From Anaeromyxobacter diazotrophicus (GTDB taxonomy: Bacteria > Myxococcota > Myxococcia > Myxococcales > Anaeromyxobacteraceae), in NCBI RefSeq assembly GCF_013340205.1, contig NZ_BJTG01000001.1, positions 248,001 to 312,000 of the forward strand: a stretch of DNA of 64,000 nucleotides, in the 5' to 3' direction. Below the pieces are notes generated by a model, which worked only from the letters and a program-made list of their open reading frames with translations, made no database searches and was not told the origin of the DNA. The position numbers were made by a program, and so were the translations under genes. Every line of letters begins with the position of its first letter. The first letter of the stretch is position 1. This document shows positions 43,460 through 51,907 of the stretch, one piece after another.

Positions 43460-43585
43460 CGGCACGGTGTTCTCACCTCCTTGCTGCGGGTGGCCCATTG
43501 ATCTCCTCTCCCTGATACGCCGGTGGCACGGTGATCCCATCCCCCTGATGCCGGCGGCCCGGTGCTCTCATCTCCATGCTGCCGG
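43460..43585. repeat. Four degenerate tandem units of about 31 bp
   Basis: Units at 43460-43490, 43491-43523, 43524-43554 and 43555-43585 (31, 33, 31, 31 bp). Each begins with a variant of GGCACGGTG, has a pyrimidine run (TCTCATCTCC-like) in the middle and ends in TGATGCCGG or TGCTGCCGG. Divergence between units shows an old array. There are no spacers, so it is not a CRISPR. Confidence 0.7.
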
Positions 43586-43607
43586 CGTCCGCGCTATCCC
43601 CTCCCCC

Positions 43608-43648
43608 TCGCCCCGCGAAGCGGGGAGAGGGCCGGGGAGAGGGGCCGC
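43608..43648. repeat. Dispersed palindromic repeat, intergenic copy
   Basis: CTCGCCCCGCGAAGCGGGGAG is a near-perfect stem-loop (CCCCGC-GAA-GCGGGG) followed by GGCCGGGGAGAGGGGCC. A 26-base part recurs with one change inside the ParB-like gene at 32061-32087. Confidence 0.7.
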
Positions 43649-43950
43649 CCGACACCGATCGGCCTCGCAGCATGGAGCGACTGCCTCCGCGACGTCGGCG
43701 GACTTCGGGCAAAGAGGGGGCGCGGCAGGCGGGCAGGCGGCTCCGCGGTGGCGTTCGCCGCCGAAGCGGGGGCGTCGAGCGCGAGGCGTGCCTGCGCGTC
43801 CGCGGCGACAAGGCGTGGCCCGGCTTACGGGGGCGAAGGCGCGCGGGTGCGGGCATGCGGCGGCGACGGAGCTGATGGGCCGCGGGACCGCCCTGATCAG
43901 GTCTACTCTGCGTGCGGTTTGGTTGACTGTTCGTGTCAGACCTCCGTGCG

Positions 43951-45648
43951 ATGATCTCTCCCATGGACGCGGCACCCGACCTCGCTGCGTGCTCGCCCTC
44001 CGAGGCCTGGAGGACGCGCTTCGCGCCGCCGGCCGTCGAGCCCGCGCCGCTCACCGGGCGCGAGCTCGACGCCTGGTTCCGCGGCGGCGAGCCGGAGGCC
44101 GACGCCTGCGAGGCGCTGCTCACCTGGGCGGCCAGGGCGCGGGGCGCGCTCGACGTCGCCATCGCCGAGGGGCTCGACGCGCTCCGGCGGGGCGACCGGC
44201 TGGCCGAGCTCGCGTGCCACCTCGACGACTACGCGCGGGAGGTGCTCGACCTCGGCAAGCGGGCCGCCGAGGGGCTCGCCCTGCTCGGCCGGGAGCTGCG
44301 GACGCGGCCGCTCCTGCGCGAGGCGCTCACGGCGGGGCGGGTCAAGCTCCGCGCCGCGCAGACGGTGCTGAAGGTGGCGGTGGGCGAGGACGAGGCGGCC
44401 TGGGTGGAGCGCGCGGCGCGGATGACCGTCCGCGCGCTCGAGGCCGAGGTCCGCCGGGCGCGCGCGGCGCCGGGCGACGAGGAGGAGCCGTGGCTGCGCC
44501 TCGACGCGCGCCTCGAGCCGGAGGAGTGCGAGGTGGTCGATGAAGCGCTGGCGCTCGCGGGCGAGCTCATGCCGGGCGCGACGCGCGCCGAGCGGCTCGA
44601 GGCGATCGCCCAGGAGTTCGCGGGCGAGTACGCGGGCGAGGGAGACCCGGACGCGGCGCGCGTGCTCGGCGCTTGGGTCCGGCCGTCCGGTGAGCGCACC
44701 GGGGACACGCGCGCCGCAGCGCTCGAGGAGGAGACGGAGCGCTGGGCCGCGCTTCGCGCCCTGCCAGACATCGCGGCCCCGGACGTCCGCTTCTACGAGA
44801 CCGCCACCGCCCAGGAGGTGGACGCCCGACTGCGGGAGCTCGCCGCCCTGCGGGCGGAGTGGGAGGACCTCGTCGGCTACTGCGCCCTCGCGGTCCGGAA
44901 GAGCCAGCTGTACCGGCTCCTCGGGTTCGCGAGCTTCCGCCAGTACTGCGAGGAGCGGCTGGGGCTCGCGGCGCGCTCGATCGAGGAGCGGGCCAAGGTC
45001 GAGGAGCGGCGCTGGGCCTCGCCGGCGCTCCAGGAGGCGAAGCGCGAGGGGCTGCCGTTCGAGAAGCTGCGGCTCCTCTCGAAGCTGCCCGAGCCGGAGA
45101 TCACCCGCTGGGCCGCGCGGGCGAAGGGCCTCACCTGCGTCGCGCTCCGGCGCGAGCTCGAGGGCGAGGCCGAGCGGCGGATGCGTGCGCAGGGGAAGCT
45201 GGCCGTCCCGCTGGCGCTCCGGATGGCGGCGGTGCTCGCCGCCGCGGTGCAGGCCGTCCGCGACCGGACCGGGAAGCGGCTGCCGCTCGGGACCTGCCTC
45301 GCCGTCCTCGCGCAGCACTTCCTCGACACCTGGAAGGGCGGGAAGTGCGCCCGGACCCGCTCGCGGAAGGTCCGGGAGCGGGACGAGGGCCATTGCCAGG
45401 TCCCCGGCTGCAGCCGCCGCGCGACGCACGCCCACCACGTCCTCTTCCGCTCGCAAGGCGGCGGGGACGAGCTCGACAACCAGCTCGGCCTCTGCGCCTT
45501 TCACCACCTCCGGTGCATCCACGCCGGCCACCTGCGCGTGGTGGGGCGGGCGCCTGAGGCGCTGCGGTGGTTCCTCGGCGGGAAGGCGTGGAGCGGGCCG
45601 GAGCCCGCGAAGTGGTCTGGCGGGGGCGTGGAGGTTTCGGCGGCGTGA
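43951..45648 (+). CDS. HNH endonuclease-signature protein
   Basis: 565 residues from ATG 43951; ATG 43963 and GTG 43933 are alternatives and no ribosome site decides. The N-terminal 400 residues are helical, charged and Leu/Ala/Glu-rich without a motif I know. The C-terminal HNH domain has CQVPGCSRRATHAHHVLF, a GGGDELDNQLGLCAFHH segment and CIHAGHLRV, giving the HH, N and H of the fold plus two pairs of Cys for zinc. Such proteins are often multicopy and associated with mobile or repetitive DNA. It sits alone between repeat-rich gaps, which supports an accessory origin. DNA target unknown. Confidence 0.82.
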   Translation: MISPMDAAPDLAACSPSEAWRTRFAPPAVEPAPLTGRELDAWFRGGEPEADACEALLTWAARARGALDVAIAEGLDALRRGDRLAELACHLDDYAREVLDLGKRAAEGLALLGRELRTRPLLREALTAGRVKLRAAQTVLKVAVGEDEAAWVERAARMTVRALEAEVRRARAAPGDEEEPWLRLDARLEPEECEVVDEALALAGELMPGATRAERLEAIAQEFAGEYAGEGDPDAARVLGAWVRPSGERTGDTRAAALEEETERWAALRALPDIAAPDVRFYETATAQEVDARLRELAALRAEWEDLVGYCALAVRKSQLYRLLGFASFRQYCEERLGLAARSIEERAKVEERRWASPALQEAKREGLPFEKLRLLSKLPEPEITRWAARAKGLTCVALRRELEGEAERRMRAQGKLAVPLALRMAAVLAAAVQAVRDRTGKRLPLGTCLAVLAQHFLDTWKGGKCARTRSRKVRERDEGHCQVPGCSRRATHAHHVLFRSQGGGDELDNQLGLCAFHHLRCIHAGHLRVVGRAPEALRWFLGGKAWSGPEPAKWSGGGVEVSAA

Positions 45649-45674
45649 GTCCGCGGGGCAAGGGGAGCAGGGCC

Positions 45675-45722
45675 CGACCTCGACCGCGACTGCGACCTCG
45701 ACCTCGACTGCGACCCCGACCT
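45675..45722. repeat. Hexanucleotide array, left (eight CGACNN units)
   Basis: Eight consecutive hexamers: CGACCT four times, CGACTG twice, CGACCG and CGACCC once each. Variation only in the last two positions. Confidence 0.85.
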
Positions 45723-45742
45723 GCGGACGGCAACGCCCGCCA

Positions 45743-45966
45743 GCGGGCGGCGGGGTGGCCCTCCGAAGGAGCGGAGGTCGACCTGCGTGAGACCGCGCTC
45801 GCCCTACTGCCGCCAGCAACGCCGGTGCCGCGCCGACGCACGGACCTCGTGCGCCGTGTCGGCGCGGCACGTTGCGTTGCCCGGCGTTCGCGCGTTTCTG
45901 CTCCGGCCGCCGTACCTATCCGGTAGGTCGTCCGGAGCGACGCAGGAGGGCCACCCCTCCGCCCGC
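45743..45966. mobile_element. 224-bp element bounded by 22-bp inverted repeats
   Basis: 45743-45764 (GCGGGCGGCGGGGTGGCC then CTCC) is the reverse complement of 45945-45966 with a single mismatch (21 of 22). The interior has no gene. It could be a miniature inverted-repeat element or two inverted copies of a dispersed repeat; no target-site duplication is evident. Confidence 0.5.
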
Positions 45967-46054
45967 TCGGAACCCCCGCCAGCGTTTCGCAGGCACGAGC
46001 GGGCTCGAGCGGCCCTCTCACCGCTGCGCGGGGCGAGGGGGGCAGGCCCCCCGG

Positions 46055-46170
46055 CGACCTCGACCTCGACCTCGACCTCGACCTCCGACCTCCGACCTAG
46101 ACCGCGACCTCGAACGCGATCGCGACCTCGAACGCGAACGCGAACGCGAACGCGAACGCGAACGCGACGA
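46055..46170. repeat. Hexanucleotide array, right (CGACCT and CGAACG units)
   Basis: Begins with five CGACCT units, passes through interrupted copies, and ends with six perfect CGAACG units (46129-46164). The units differ from the left array by small steps, as expected from slippage and point change. Five bases before the lipoprotein gene stop. Confidence 0.9.
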
Positions 46171-46174
46171 GGTC

Positions 46175-46537
46175 CTACCGCTGCGGGTCGCCCGGCGCGC
46201 GGGAGCAGACGGTCCCGATGTCCGGCTGGCGGCGCATGACGTACTCGTAGCGGTCGGCGGCGCGGCCGGTCAGGCCGAGCAGCGGAGAGCCGCCGGGGTA
46301 GGTCGTGCCCTCGGGGTCGCCGAACTCGTTCAGTCGGCGGGCAGTGAGCTCGCGGTCCACGCAGCGGTTGCGCTCGCCCAGCACCGCGCCGGGCGCGAGC
46401 TGCCAGTCTTCGGGCTGGTAGGGGCCGGCGGACCGGCGCGGGAGGCTGACGGCGCCTTGCGCCGGCCGGACGGCCTCGGGGCGGTGGGCACACCCCGCGG
46501 CGAGGAGGAGGGCGAGCAGCGCCAGGCGCGGGGTCAT
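46175..46537 (-). CDS. Small lipoprotein of unknown function (120 aa)
   Basis: ATG start, lipoprotein signal with LAAGC box at residues 12-16. The mature part is polar (EDWQLAPGAVLGERNRCVDREL...) with two Cys that could pair. No known motif. Last gene of the uppS-to-M50 minus-strand series, 69 bases after the M50 gene; its 3' end abuts the hexanucleotide array. Confidence 0.65.
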   Translation of the reverse strand: MTPRLALLALLLAAGCAHRPEAVRPAQGAVSLPRRSAGPYQPEDWQLAPGAVLGERNRCVDRELTARRLNEFGDPEGTTYPGGSPLLGLTGRAADRYEYVMRRQPDIGTVCSRAPGDPQR

Positions 46538-46606
46538 GGAGGGACGATGCCCGAGCGGCGCCGCGCTCGCAACCGCTCCGACGTCGCTGCCCCGGCTGGG
46601 CTCGCG

Positions 46607-48157
46607 CTACTCGAGGATCCGGCTCGCCGCGTCGGCGCCGGGGACGTGGCGCATGAACCAGACGAGCAAGACGAGGGCAGCGGCGAGGGCGGCGTAGGTG
46701 AGCCCCCACCGGACGAGCTGCCCCGCCGTGAGCGGCGCGGCGCGGGCGGCCTTCTCCTGCCGCTCGAGGCCGCGCAGGAACAGCGCCTCGCCCGCCACGC
46801 CCGGGCTGCCGCCGAGGACGGCGCGCAGGTAGAGCCAGTGCGGCGCGCCGAAGCGGGCCGGCGCGGGCAGGAGCCGCAGCGCCCGCGCGCCGGTGCGCGA
46901 CTGCACCTCGCCGGCGAGCTCCATCGCGCCGAGGACAGCGACGAGCCAGATGAGCGAGAAGCCGGCCGCGCTCGCGAGCGCCACCGCGCCGGCGAGGCCG
47001 AGCGCGGAGAGCGCCACGCCCAGGCCCGAGGAGTACGAGTACGCGAACGCCTGCAGCGCCCGCCCGCCGTCGAGCGGCGCGATCGGGAGCAGGTTGAACA
47101 GGTTCACCAGCGCCCAGAAGGCGGCGATGGCGGCCCACTGCGGATCGTGCGTCCACAGCCACAGCCCGGCCGGCGCGAGCGCCGCCAGGGAGCCCCACAG
47201 CGGGCCGTTCAGCGCCACGTAGACCTGCTGGCGGCGCGAGGTGAACGCGTCGTCCGTCACCGCCAGGGCGCCGAGGAGCGGCACGAAGTACATGCCCCGC
47301 ACCCGCATGCCGGTCCGCCGCATGGCGTGCACGTGGCCGTACTCGTGGATGAAGAGCTGCACCATGAGCGCGAGCGCGAACTTCCACGAGAAGAGGAGCG
47401 AGTAGGTGGCGACCGACGCCGCCGCCCAGCCCACGTTGGCGGTCTTCACCGCCTTGAGGCCGGTCGCGGCGAGCTTCCCGAACGAGGCGGCGAGCTTCGA
47501 GCCGAGCTTCGCGGCCAGCGCCCACACGCCCATCCGCGCCCGGCGCGCCTCCCGCCGCGGGCGGAGCACCGGCCCGGCGGCTGCCGGCGCCTCGGGGTCC
47601 ACCGCGGCCGCCGCCGGCGCGGCCTGCAGCGCCTCGGGCAGGATCTGCCAGGCGGGCACCCGCTGCACGAGCAGCGCCAGCAGGAGCGGCGCGTCGCGCA
47701 GCTCCACCACCGGCACGCTGCCGCCGTCCGCGCCCCGCACCGGCGCGCAGGGCGCGGCGCTCGCGGACAGCTCCGCGAAGGCGAAGCTGCGCCCGCGCGC
47801 GTCGGCGAAGACGGCGTACCGCTGGACGGTGCCGTCGGCGCGCTGGGCGAGCCCGAAGCCGAGCCGCAGCTCCCCCCAGGCCGCCTCCACCGCGCCCGGG
47901 GCGGCCGGGGGCTGGCGCGCCGAAGAGGTCGGGGCGGCGGCCGCGCCGGCCACCCGCAGCCCGCGCTCGTCCGCCAGGACCCGCAGCCCCCCGGCGTGCC
48001 GGGCGGTCAGGGCGATGGCGGCCGCCACCGCGCCGAAGAGGACCGCCACGAGCGGCGGGATCTCCGCGGCGAGGCCCACCAGCGCCCCGGCGGCGCCGCC
48101 GGCGAGGAGGTGGGCGCCGAGGCGGCGCAGCGGCGGGCGGAAGGTGGCGGTTTCCAT
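46607..48157 (-). CDS. M50-family (site-2-protease-like) membrane metalloprotease
   Basis: 516 residues, ATG start. Two N-terminal helices, then a soluble region (about 60-220) rich in Ala/Pro with no known fold, then the protease core: HEYGHVHAMRR with the zinc-binding HExxH at about residue 275, GPLWGSLAALAP, and NLLPIAPLDGGRAL with the third ligand Asp. More helices follow. This is the GxxG/LDG topology of intramembrane proteases of group III type without a PDZ domain. It lies in the same operon as rseP, so the locus has two different M50 proteases. Substrate unknown. Confidence 0.88.
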   Translation of the reverse strand: METATFRPPLRRLGAHLLAGGAAGALVGLAAEIPPLVAVLFGAVAAAIALTARHAGGLRVLADERGLRVAGAAAAPTSSARQPPAAPGAVEAAWGELRLGFGLAQRADGTVQRYAVFADARGRSFAFAELSASAAPCAPVRGADGGSVPVVELRDAPLLLALLVQRVPAWQILPEALQAAPAAAAVDPEAPAAAGPVLRPRREARRARMGVWALAAKLGSKLAASFGKLAATGLKAVKTANVGWAAASVATYSLLFSWKFALALMVQLFIHEYGHVHAMRRTGMRVRGMYFVPLLGALAVTDDAFTSRRQQVYVALNGPLWGSLAALAPAGLWLWTHDPQWAAIAAFWALVNLFNLLPIAPLDGGRALQAFAYSYSSGLGVALSALGLAGAVALASAAGFSLIWLVAVLGAMELAGEVQSRTGARALRLLPAPARFGAPHWLYLRAVLGGSPGVAGEALFLRGLERQEKAARAAPLTAGQLVRWGLTYAALAAALVLLVWFMRHVPGADAASRILE

Positions 48158-48174
48158 GGGGGTGGGGCTCGGCG

Positions 48175-48939
48175 CTACGGCCGGTCGGCGCCCGGCCCGA
48201 GGCCGTGCGGGAACTTCACCTCGGCCTCGCTCTTGCGGACGTAGTGCGGCTCCAGCGCGAAGAGCTTCGCCTGGTCGTAGCCGGCGGCGAGCTCCGCCGC
48301 GCACAGCCGCGCGACGGCCAGCGCGGGCGGGCTCGCGGGAGCCCCCTCCGGCGCCGCGAAGGCGGCGAGCGCCTCGGGGTAGGCCGCGCGCCCCGGCCCG
48401 AACGCGACCGGCCGCGCGCCCTCGGCGGCGAGCGCCGCGAGCCGCGCCGCGAGCGCCTCGGGCGGGAGCGCCGCGTCGGGCGCGGCCGCCTCCACGCCGG
48501 CGCCGCCCGCCCGGTAGAAGCCGGCGTAGAGCTCGCCCTTCTTCGCGTCGAGGAGCGGCACGAGCAGCGCGCCCGGCTCCGCCGCCGGCGCGGCCGCCAG
48601 CGCCAGCGCCGCCAGGCTGGAGACGCCGGCGAGCGGGCGGTGGTGGCCGTAGGCGAGGCCCTTCCAGGTGGCGAGCCCGATGCGCAGCCCGGTGAACGAT
48701 CCCGGCCCGAGCCCCACGGCGTACCCGTCGACCTCGGAGAGCCGCCGCCCGGCCGCCGCGAGCACGTCCTGCAGGACGCCCGGGAGCCGGCCGCCGTGCC
48801 CGCCGGTGGGGCCCTGCGGCCCGGCCTTGGCCGGCGCGTGCTCGGTGCGCTCGGCGACGAGGCGCACCTCGCCGCCCGCGAGCTCGCAGAGCGCGCAGGA
48901 GAGCGCGAGGGTGGAGGTGTCGAGGGCGGCGACCCACAT
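48175..48939 (-). CDS. tsaB: tRNA threonylcarbamoyladenosine biosynthesis protein TsaB
   Basis: 254 residues. Partner of TsaD and TsaE that forms the threonylcarbamoyl-A37 of tRNAs reading ANN codons. ASKHA-fold start VAALDTSTLALSCAL, and the conserved AVGLGPGSFTGLRIGLATWKGLAYG. The family usually shows weak conservation after that, as here. It follows rseP by ten bases; the gene pair order is unusual but tight spacing shows co-transcription. Confidence 0.93.
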   Translation of the reverse strand: MWVAALDTSTLALSCALCELAGGEVRLVAERTEHAPAKAGPQGPTGGHGGRLPGVLQDVLAAAGRRLSEVDGYAVGLGPGSFTGLRIGLATWKGLAYGHHRPLAGVSSLAALALAAAPAAEPGALLVPLLDAKKGELYAGFYRAGGAGVEAAAPDAALPPEALAARLAALAAEGARPVAFGPGRAAYPEALAAFAAPEGAPASPPALAVARLCAAELAAGYDQAKLFALEPHYVRKSEAEVKFPHGLGPGADRP

Positions 48940-48949
48940 CCGGCGCGTC

Positions 48950-50626
48950 TTACCCCATCACCCGCACGATGTCGTTCTTGAAGACGGCGATCATGAGCAT
49001 GACGAGCAGGATGATCCCGACCAGGTTCGCGATCTCGCGGGCGCGGATCGAGAGCGGGCGGCGCGTGACGCCCTCCACCAGACAGGTGGCGAGGTGGCCG
49101 CCGTCGAGGACCGGGATGGGGAGCAGGTTCATGAGCCCGAGGTTCACGCTGATGAGCGCCATCGTGAACAGGAAGCTCTGCAGCCCCTCCTCCGCCGCCT
49201 TGGAGGCGATGGAGAAGAGCATGATGGGGCCGCCCACCGTCTTGAAGCTGAGCTGCCCGGTGACGATGTGCGCCAGGCTGACGACGGTGAGCCGCACCGC
49301 CTCGTGCACGCCGGCCAGCGCGGCCCGCCCGGCCTCGAGGGGCCCCATGGCGAGCGGGACGCGCTCGACCAGGAGCGCCGAGCTCTCCACCAGCGCGCGC
49401 TGCTCGGGGAAGAACCCGAGGACGAGCTTCTTCTGCGGCTCGCGCGTCATCTCGTCGAGCTCGGTGCGCTCGCCGGGGACGAGCGTCACCTTGCGCCCGT
49501 CGCGCAGCGCGAGCTCGACCGGCTGGCCGGCCTTGAACTCCGCGGCGCGGGCGTTCACGTCGCGGAACGAGCGCACCGGGTGGCCGTTCACCGCCGCGAG
49601 CGCGTCACCGCGGCGCAGCCCCGCCTGCTCCGCCGGGCCGCCGGGCGCCACCGCCGCGATGAACGTCGACACGCCCGGATCCGCCACGGCGAAGGTGGGC
49701 GCGCCGCCGGCGCAGGTCGGGACATCCGCCAGCGCCACGGGGCGGTAGGTGGAGACGGTCGCGCCGGGGGCGGACACGCCCTGCTCGCGCAGCACCTCCA
49801 GCGCCACCGGGCCGCAGCGCGCCGCGTCCAGCGCGCGCCGCAGCTCGCCCGCGTGCGCCACCTTCTTCCCGTTCACCGAGGCGACCAGGTCGAAGGGCTC
49901 GAGCGGCCCGGCCGCGCCGCGCGCCACCGGCGCCACCACCGCCGGGGAGTACGCGGGCGTGACCCCGATGACCCCGCGCCAGGTGGTCTCGATGGGGTTC
50001 GACTCGCGCTCGCGCGCCGGGGTGAGGGTGAGCGGCGGCAGCCGGCGGCCGTCGCGCTCCACCTCGAAGGTGAGCGGCTCGCCGGGATGCGGCGACACGA
50101 GGTCGCGCAGGTCGTTGAAGTAGCGGACCGGCTTCGGCGCCTCGCCGGGGGCCGCCACGCTCACGATGCGATCCCCCGGCTCGAGCCCCGCCTCGGCGGC
50201 CGGAGAGCCGGGCGAGAGCGACCCGACGCGAGGGCCCGCCACGAGCTGCCCGTTCTGCGCCAGGCCGAGGGCCAGGTAGACCAGGACCGGGAAGACGAGG
50301 TTCATGCCCGGCCCGGCGGCGGCGATGACGAAGCGGCGCCAGGGCTGCTGCTCCAGGAAGCCGCGGCCGCGGTCCTCCGGCTTCACCTCCTCGGAGGGGT
50401 CGTCGCCCGCCATCTTGACGTACCCGCCGAGCGGGAGCGACGCGACGCGGTACTCGGTCTCGCCGCGCGTGAAGCCGAAGAGCCGCGGGCCGAAGCCGAT
50501 GGAGAAGCGGAGCACCTTCACGCCGAGCAGCTTCGCGGCGACGAAGTGGCCCAGCTCGTGGACGAAGATCAGCCCGCCGAGCAGGAGGACGATGGAGCCG
50601 GCCTTGAGGAGGAAGTCGCTGGGCAT
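48950..50626 (-). CDS. rseP: RIP metalloprotease RseP
   Basis: 558 residues, ATG start. Inner-membrane site-2 protease that cuts anti-sigma factors within the membrane. HELGHFVAAKLLG gives the zinc HExxH at about residue 23; FGFTRGETEYRVASLPLGGYVKM follows; NLLPIPVLDGGHL carries the third ligand near the C-terminus. Between them are two clear PDZ domains (AGLEPGDRIVSV and AGLRRGDALAAVNGHPV) and a possible third. Longer than the 450-residue norm because of the extra segment (about 230-330). It sits in the classic uppS-cdsA-dxr-rseP order. Confidence 0.95.
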   Translation of the reverse strand: MPSDFLLKAGSIVLLLGGLIFVHELGHFVAAKLLGVKVLRFSIGFGPRLFGFTRGETEYRVASLPLGGYVKMAGDDPSEEVKPEDRGRGFLEQQPWRRFVIAAAGPGMNLVFPVLVYLALGLAQNGQLVAGPRVGSLSPGSPAAEAGLEPGDRIVSVAAPGEAPKPVRYFNDLRDLVSPHPGEPLTFEVERDGRRLPPLTLTPARERESNPIETTWRGVIGVTPAYSPAVVAPVARGAAGPLEPFDLVASVNGKKVAHAGELRRALDAARCGPVALEVLREQGVSAPGATVSTYRPVALADVPTCAGGAPTFAVADPGVSTFIAAVAPGGPAEQAGLRRGDALAAVNGHPVRSFRDVNARAAEFKAGQPVELALRDGRKVTLVPGERTELDEMTREPQKKLVLGFFPEQRALVESSALLVERVPLAMGPLEAGRAALAGVHEAVRLTVVSLAHIVTGQLSFKTVGGPIMLFSIASKAAEEGLQSFLFTMALISVNLGLMNLLPIPVLDGGHLATCLVEGVTRRPLSIRAREIANLVGIILLVMLMIAVFKNDIVRVMG

Positions 50627-50736
50627 TCTCGGGTCACGGGGGAGCCGCGGACGGGCAGGTGGGCGGCTCCTCTGCTGATCATGCGCGCGGAGGGCGCCGC
50701 CTGCACGCCCTTCCACCCGGCCTGTGGTGCTCGGGC

Positions 50737-51888
50737 CTACCCCGCCACACGCCGCTCGGCCTGGCGCCGGCCCCAGTCGCTGGCGGCGAGCGCCTGCTCG
50801 ACCGAGCCCACCGGCTCCGGCGCGAGCGCCTCCAGCACCTCCGCGCACACCTCGGCGATGCGGGTGAAGCTGCAACGCCCGGCGAGGAAGGCGGCCACCG
50901 CGGCCTCGTCGGCGCCGGAGAGCGCGGCCGGGGCCGTGCCGCCGAGCTCGAGCGCGCGGTAGGCGAGCATGAAGGCCGGGAAGCGCGCCGGGTCGGGGGC
51001 CTCGAAGGTGAGCTTGCCCAGCCGCGGCAGATCGAGCGCGGGCAGCTCGAGCGGGATCCGCTCCGGCCACGCGAGCGCGTAGCTGATGGGCCCGCGCATG
51101 TCGGAGACGCCGAGCTGCGCCACGACCGAGCCGTCCACGTACTCGACCATCGAGTGCACGATGGACTCGGGGTGCACCACGATGTCGATCCGGCGCGGGT
51201 CGACGTCGAAGAGCCAGCGCGCCTCGATCACCTCCAGCCCCTTGTTCATGAGGGTGGCGGAGTCGATGGTGATCTTGGCGCCCATCGACCAGTTGGGGTG
51301 CTTGAGCGCCCGCGCGGGCGTCACGGCCGCCAGCTCGGCGGCGGGGACGGTGCGGAGCGGGCCGCCCGAGGCGGTGAGGAGCAGGCGCCGCACGTGGGGG
51401 CGCTGGTGCCCGGCCAGCGACTGGAAGATGGCGCTGTGCTCGGAGTCGACCGGGAGGATGGCGACCCCCTTCTCGGCGGCGCGGCGCATGAGCAGCTCGC
51501 CCGCCAGCACCATCGACTCCTTGTTGGCGAGGCCGACCGTCTTGCCCGCCTCGATGGCGGCGGCGGTGGAGGCGAGGCCCGCGCCGCCCGAGATGGCGGC
51601 CAGCACCACGTCCACCTCGCCCAGGCTCGCCAGCGCCGTCACGCCGGCGGCGCCCTCCAGCACCTCCGGGCCGCCCGGGCCGAGCAGCTCGCGCGCGCGC
51701 CGGGCCGCGGCGGGATCCGCCAGCGCGACCGCGCGCGGGCGCCAGCGCCGCGCCTGCTCCACCAGCAGATCGGCGTTCGACCCGGCGGCGAGCGCGGCGA
51801 CCTCGAAGCGTCCGCCGGAGCGCGCGACCACGTCGAGCGCCTGGACGCCGATGGAGCCGGTGGAGCCGAGGATGGCGAGCCGCTTCAT
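50737..51888 (-). CDS. dxr: 1-deoxy-D-xylulose-5-phosphate reductoisomerase
   Basis: 383 residues. ATG 51888 is chosen for AGGAG seven bases upstream; the frame has an ATG five codons earlier without one. Makes 2-C-methyl-erythritol 4-phosphate in the isoprenoid pathway. NADPH-binding LAILGSTGSIGVQAL, metal/substrate loops LANKESMVLAGE and PVDSEHSAIFQ, and the flexible loop ASGGPLR with MGAKITIDSATLMNKGLE. It feeds precursors to UppS, encoded two genes upstream. Confidence 0.96.
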   Translation of the reverse strand: MKRLAILGSTGSIGVQALDVVARSGGRFEVAALAAGSNADLLVEQARRWRPRAVALADPAAARRARELLGPGGPEVLEGAAGVTALASLGEVDVVLAAISGGAGLASTAAAIEAGKTVGLANKESMVLAGELLMRRAAEKGVAILPVDSEHSAIFQSLAGHQRPHVRRLLLTASGGPLRTVPAAELAAVTPARALKHPNWSMGAKITIDSATLMNKGLEVIEARWLFDVDPRRIDIVVHPESIVHSMVEYVDGSVVAQLGVSDMRGPISYALAWPERIPLELPALDLPRLGKLTFEAPDPARFPAFMLAYRALELGGTAPAALSGADEAAVAAFLAGRCSFTRIAEVCAEVLEALAPEPVGSVEQALAASDWGRRQAERRVAG

Positions 51889-51907
51889 GGGCGTTCTCCT
51901 CACCCTC

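Larger units (their letters stand above)
43315..43950. other. Accessory gap upstream of the HNH gene
   Basis: I find no supported gene. It holds a degenerate 31-bp tandem repeat (43460-43585), a copy of a dispersed palindromic repeat (about 43608-43648) and, near its end, a possible TTGACT -35 (43923-43928) before the HNH gene. Overlapping frames on both strands are low-complexity Arg/Pro/Gly translations and are not accepted. Confidence 0.6.
45649..46174. other. Repeat-rich gap downstream of the HNH gene
   Basis: No supported gene. Contains two arrays of CGAC-type hexamers (45675-45722 and 46055-46170) bracketing an element with 22-bp inverted repeats (45743-45966). Frames crossing it translate the arrays as alternating Arg/Val or Arg/Pro and are not real proteins. 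Confidence 0.7.

Noticed and set aside
43460-43585. CRISPR array
   Set aside because: Units are contiguous and diverged, with no unique spacers and no cas genes.
45743-45966. Intact insertion sequence
   Set aside because: The interior is about 180 bp with no transposase; only a miniature or relic element is possible.
46055-46170. Coding of alternating Arg-Val protein through the hexamer array
   Set aside because: The translation is a trivial product of the tandem hexamer in all frames.
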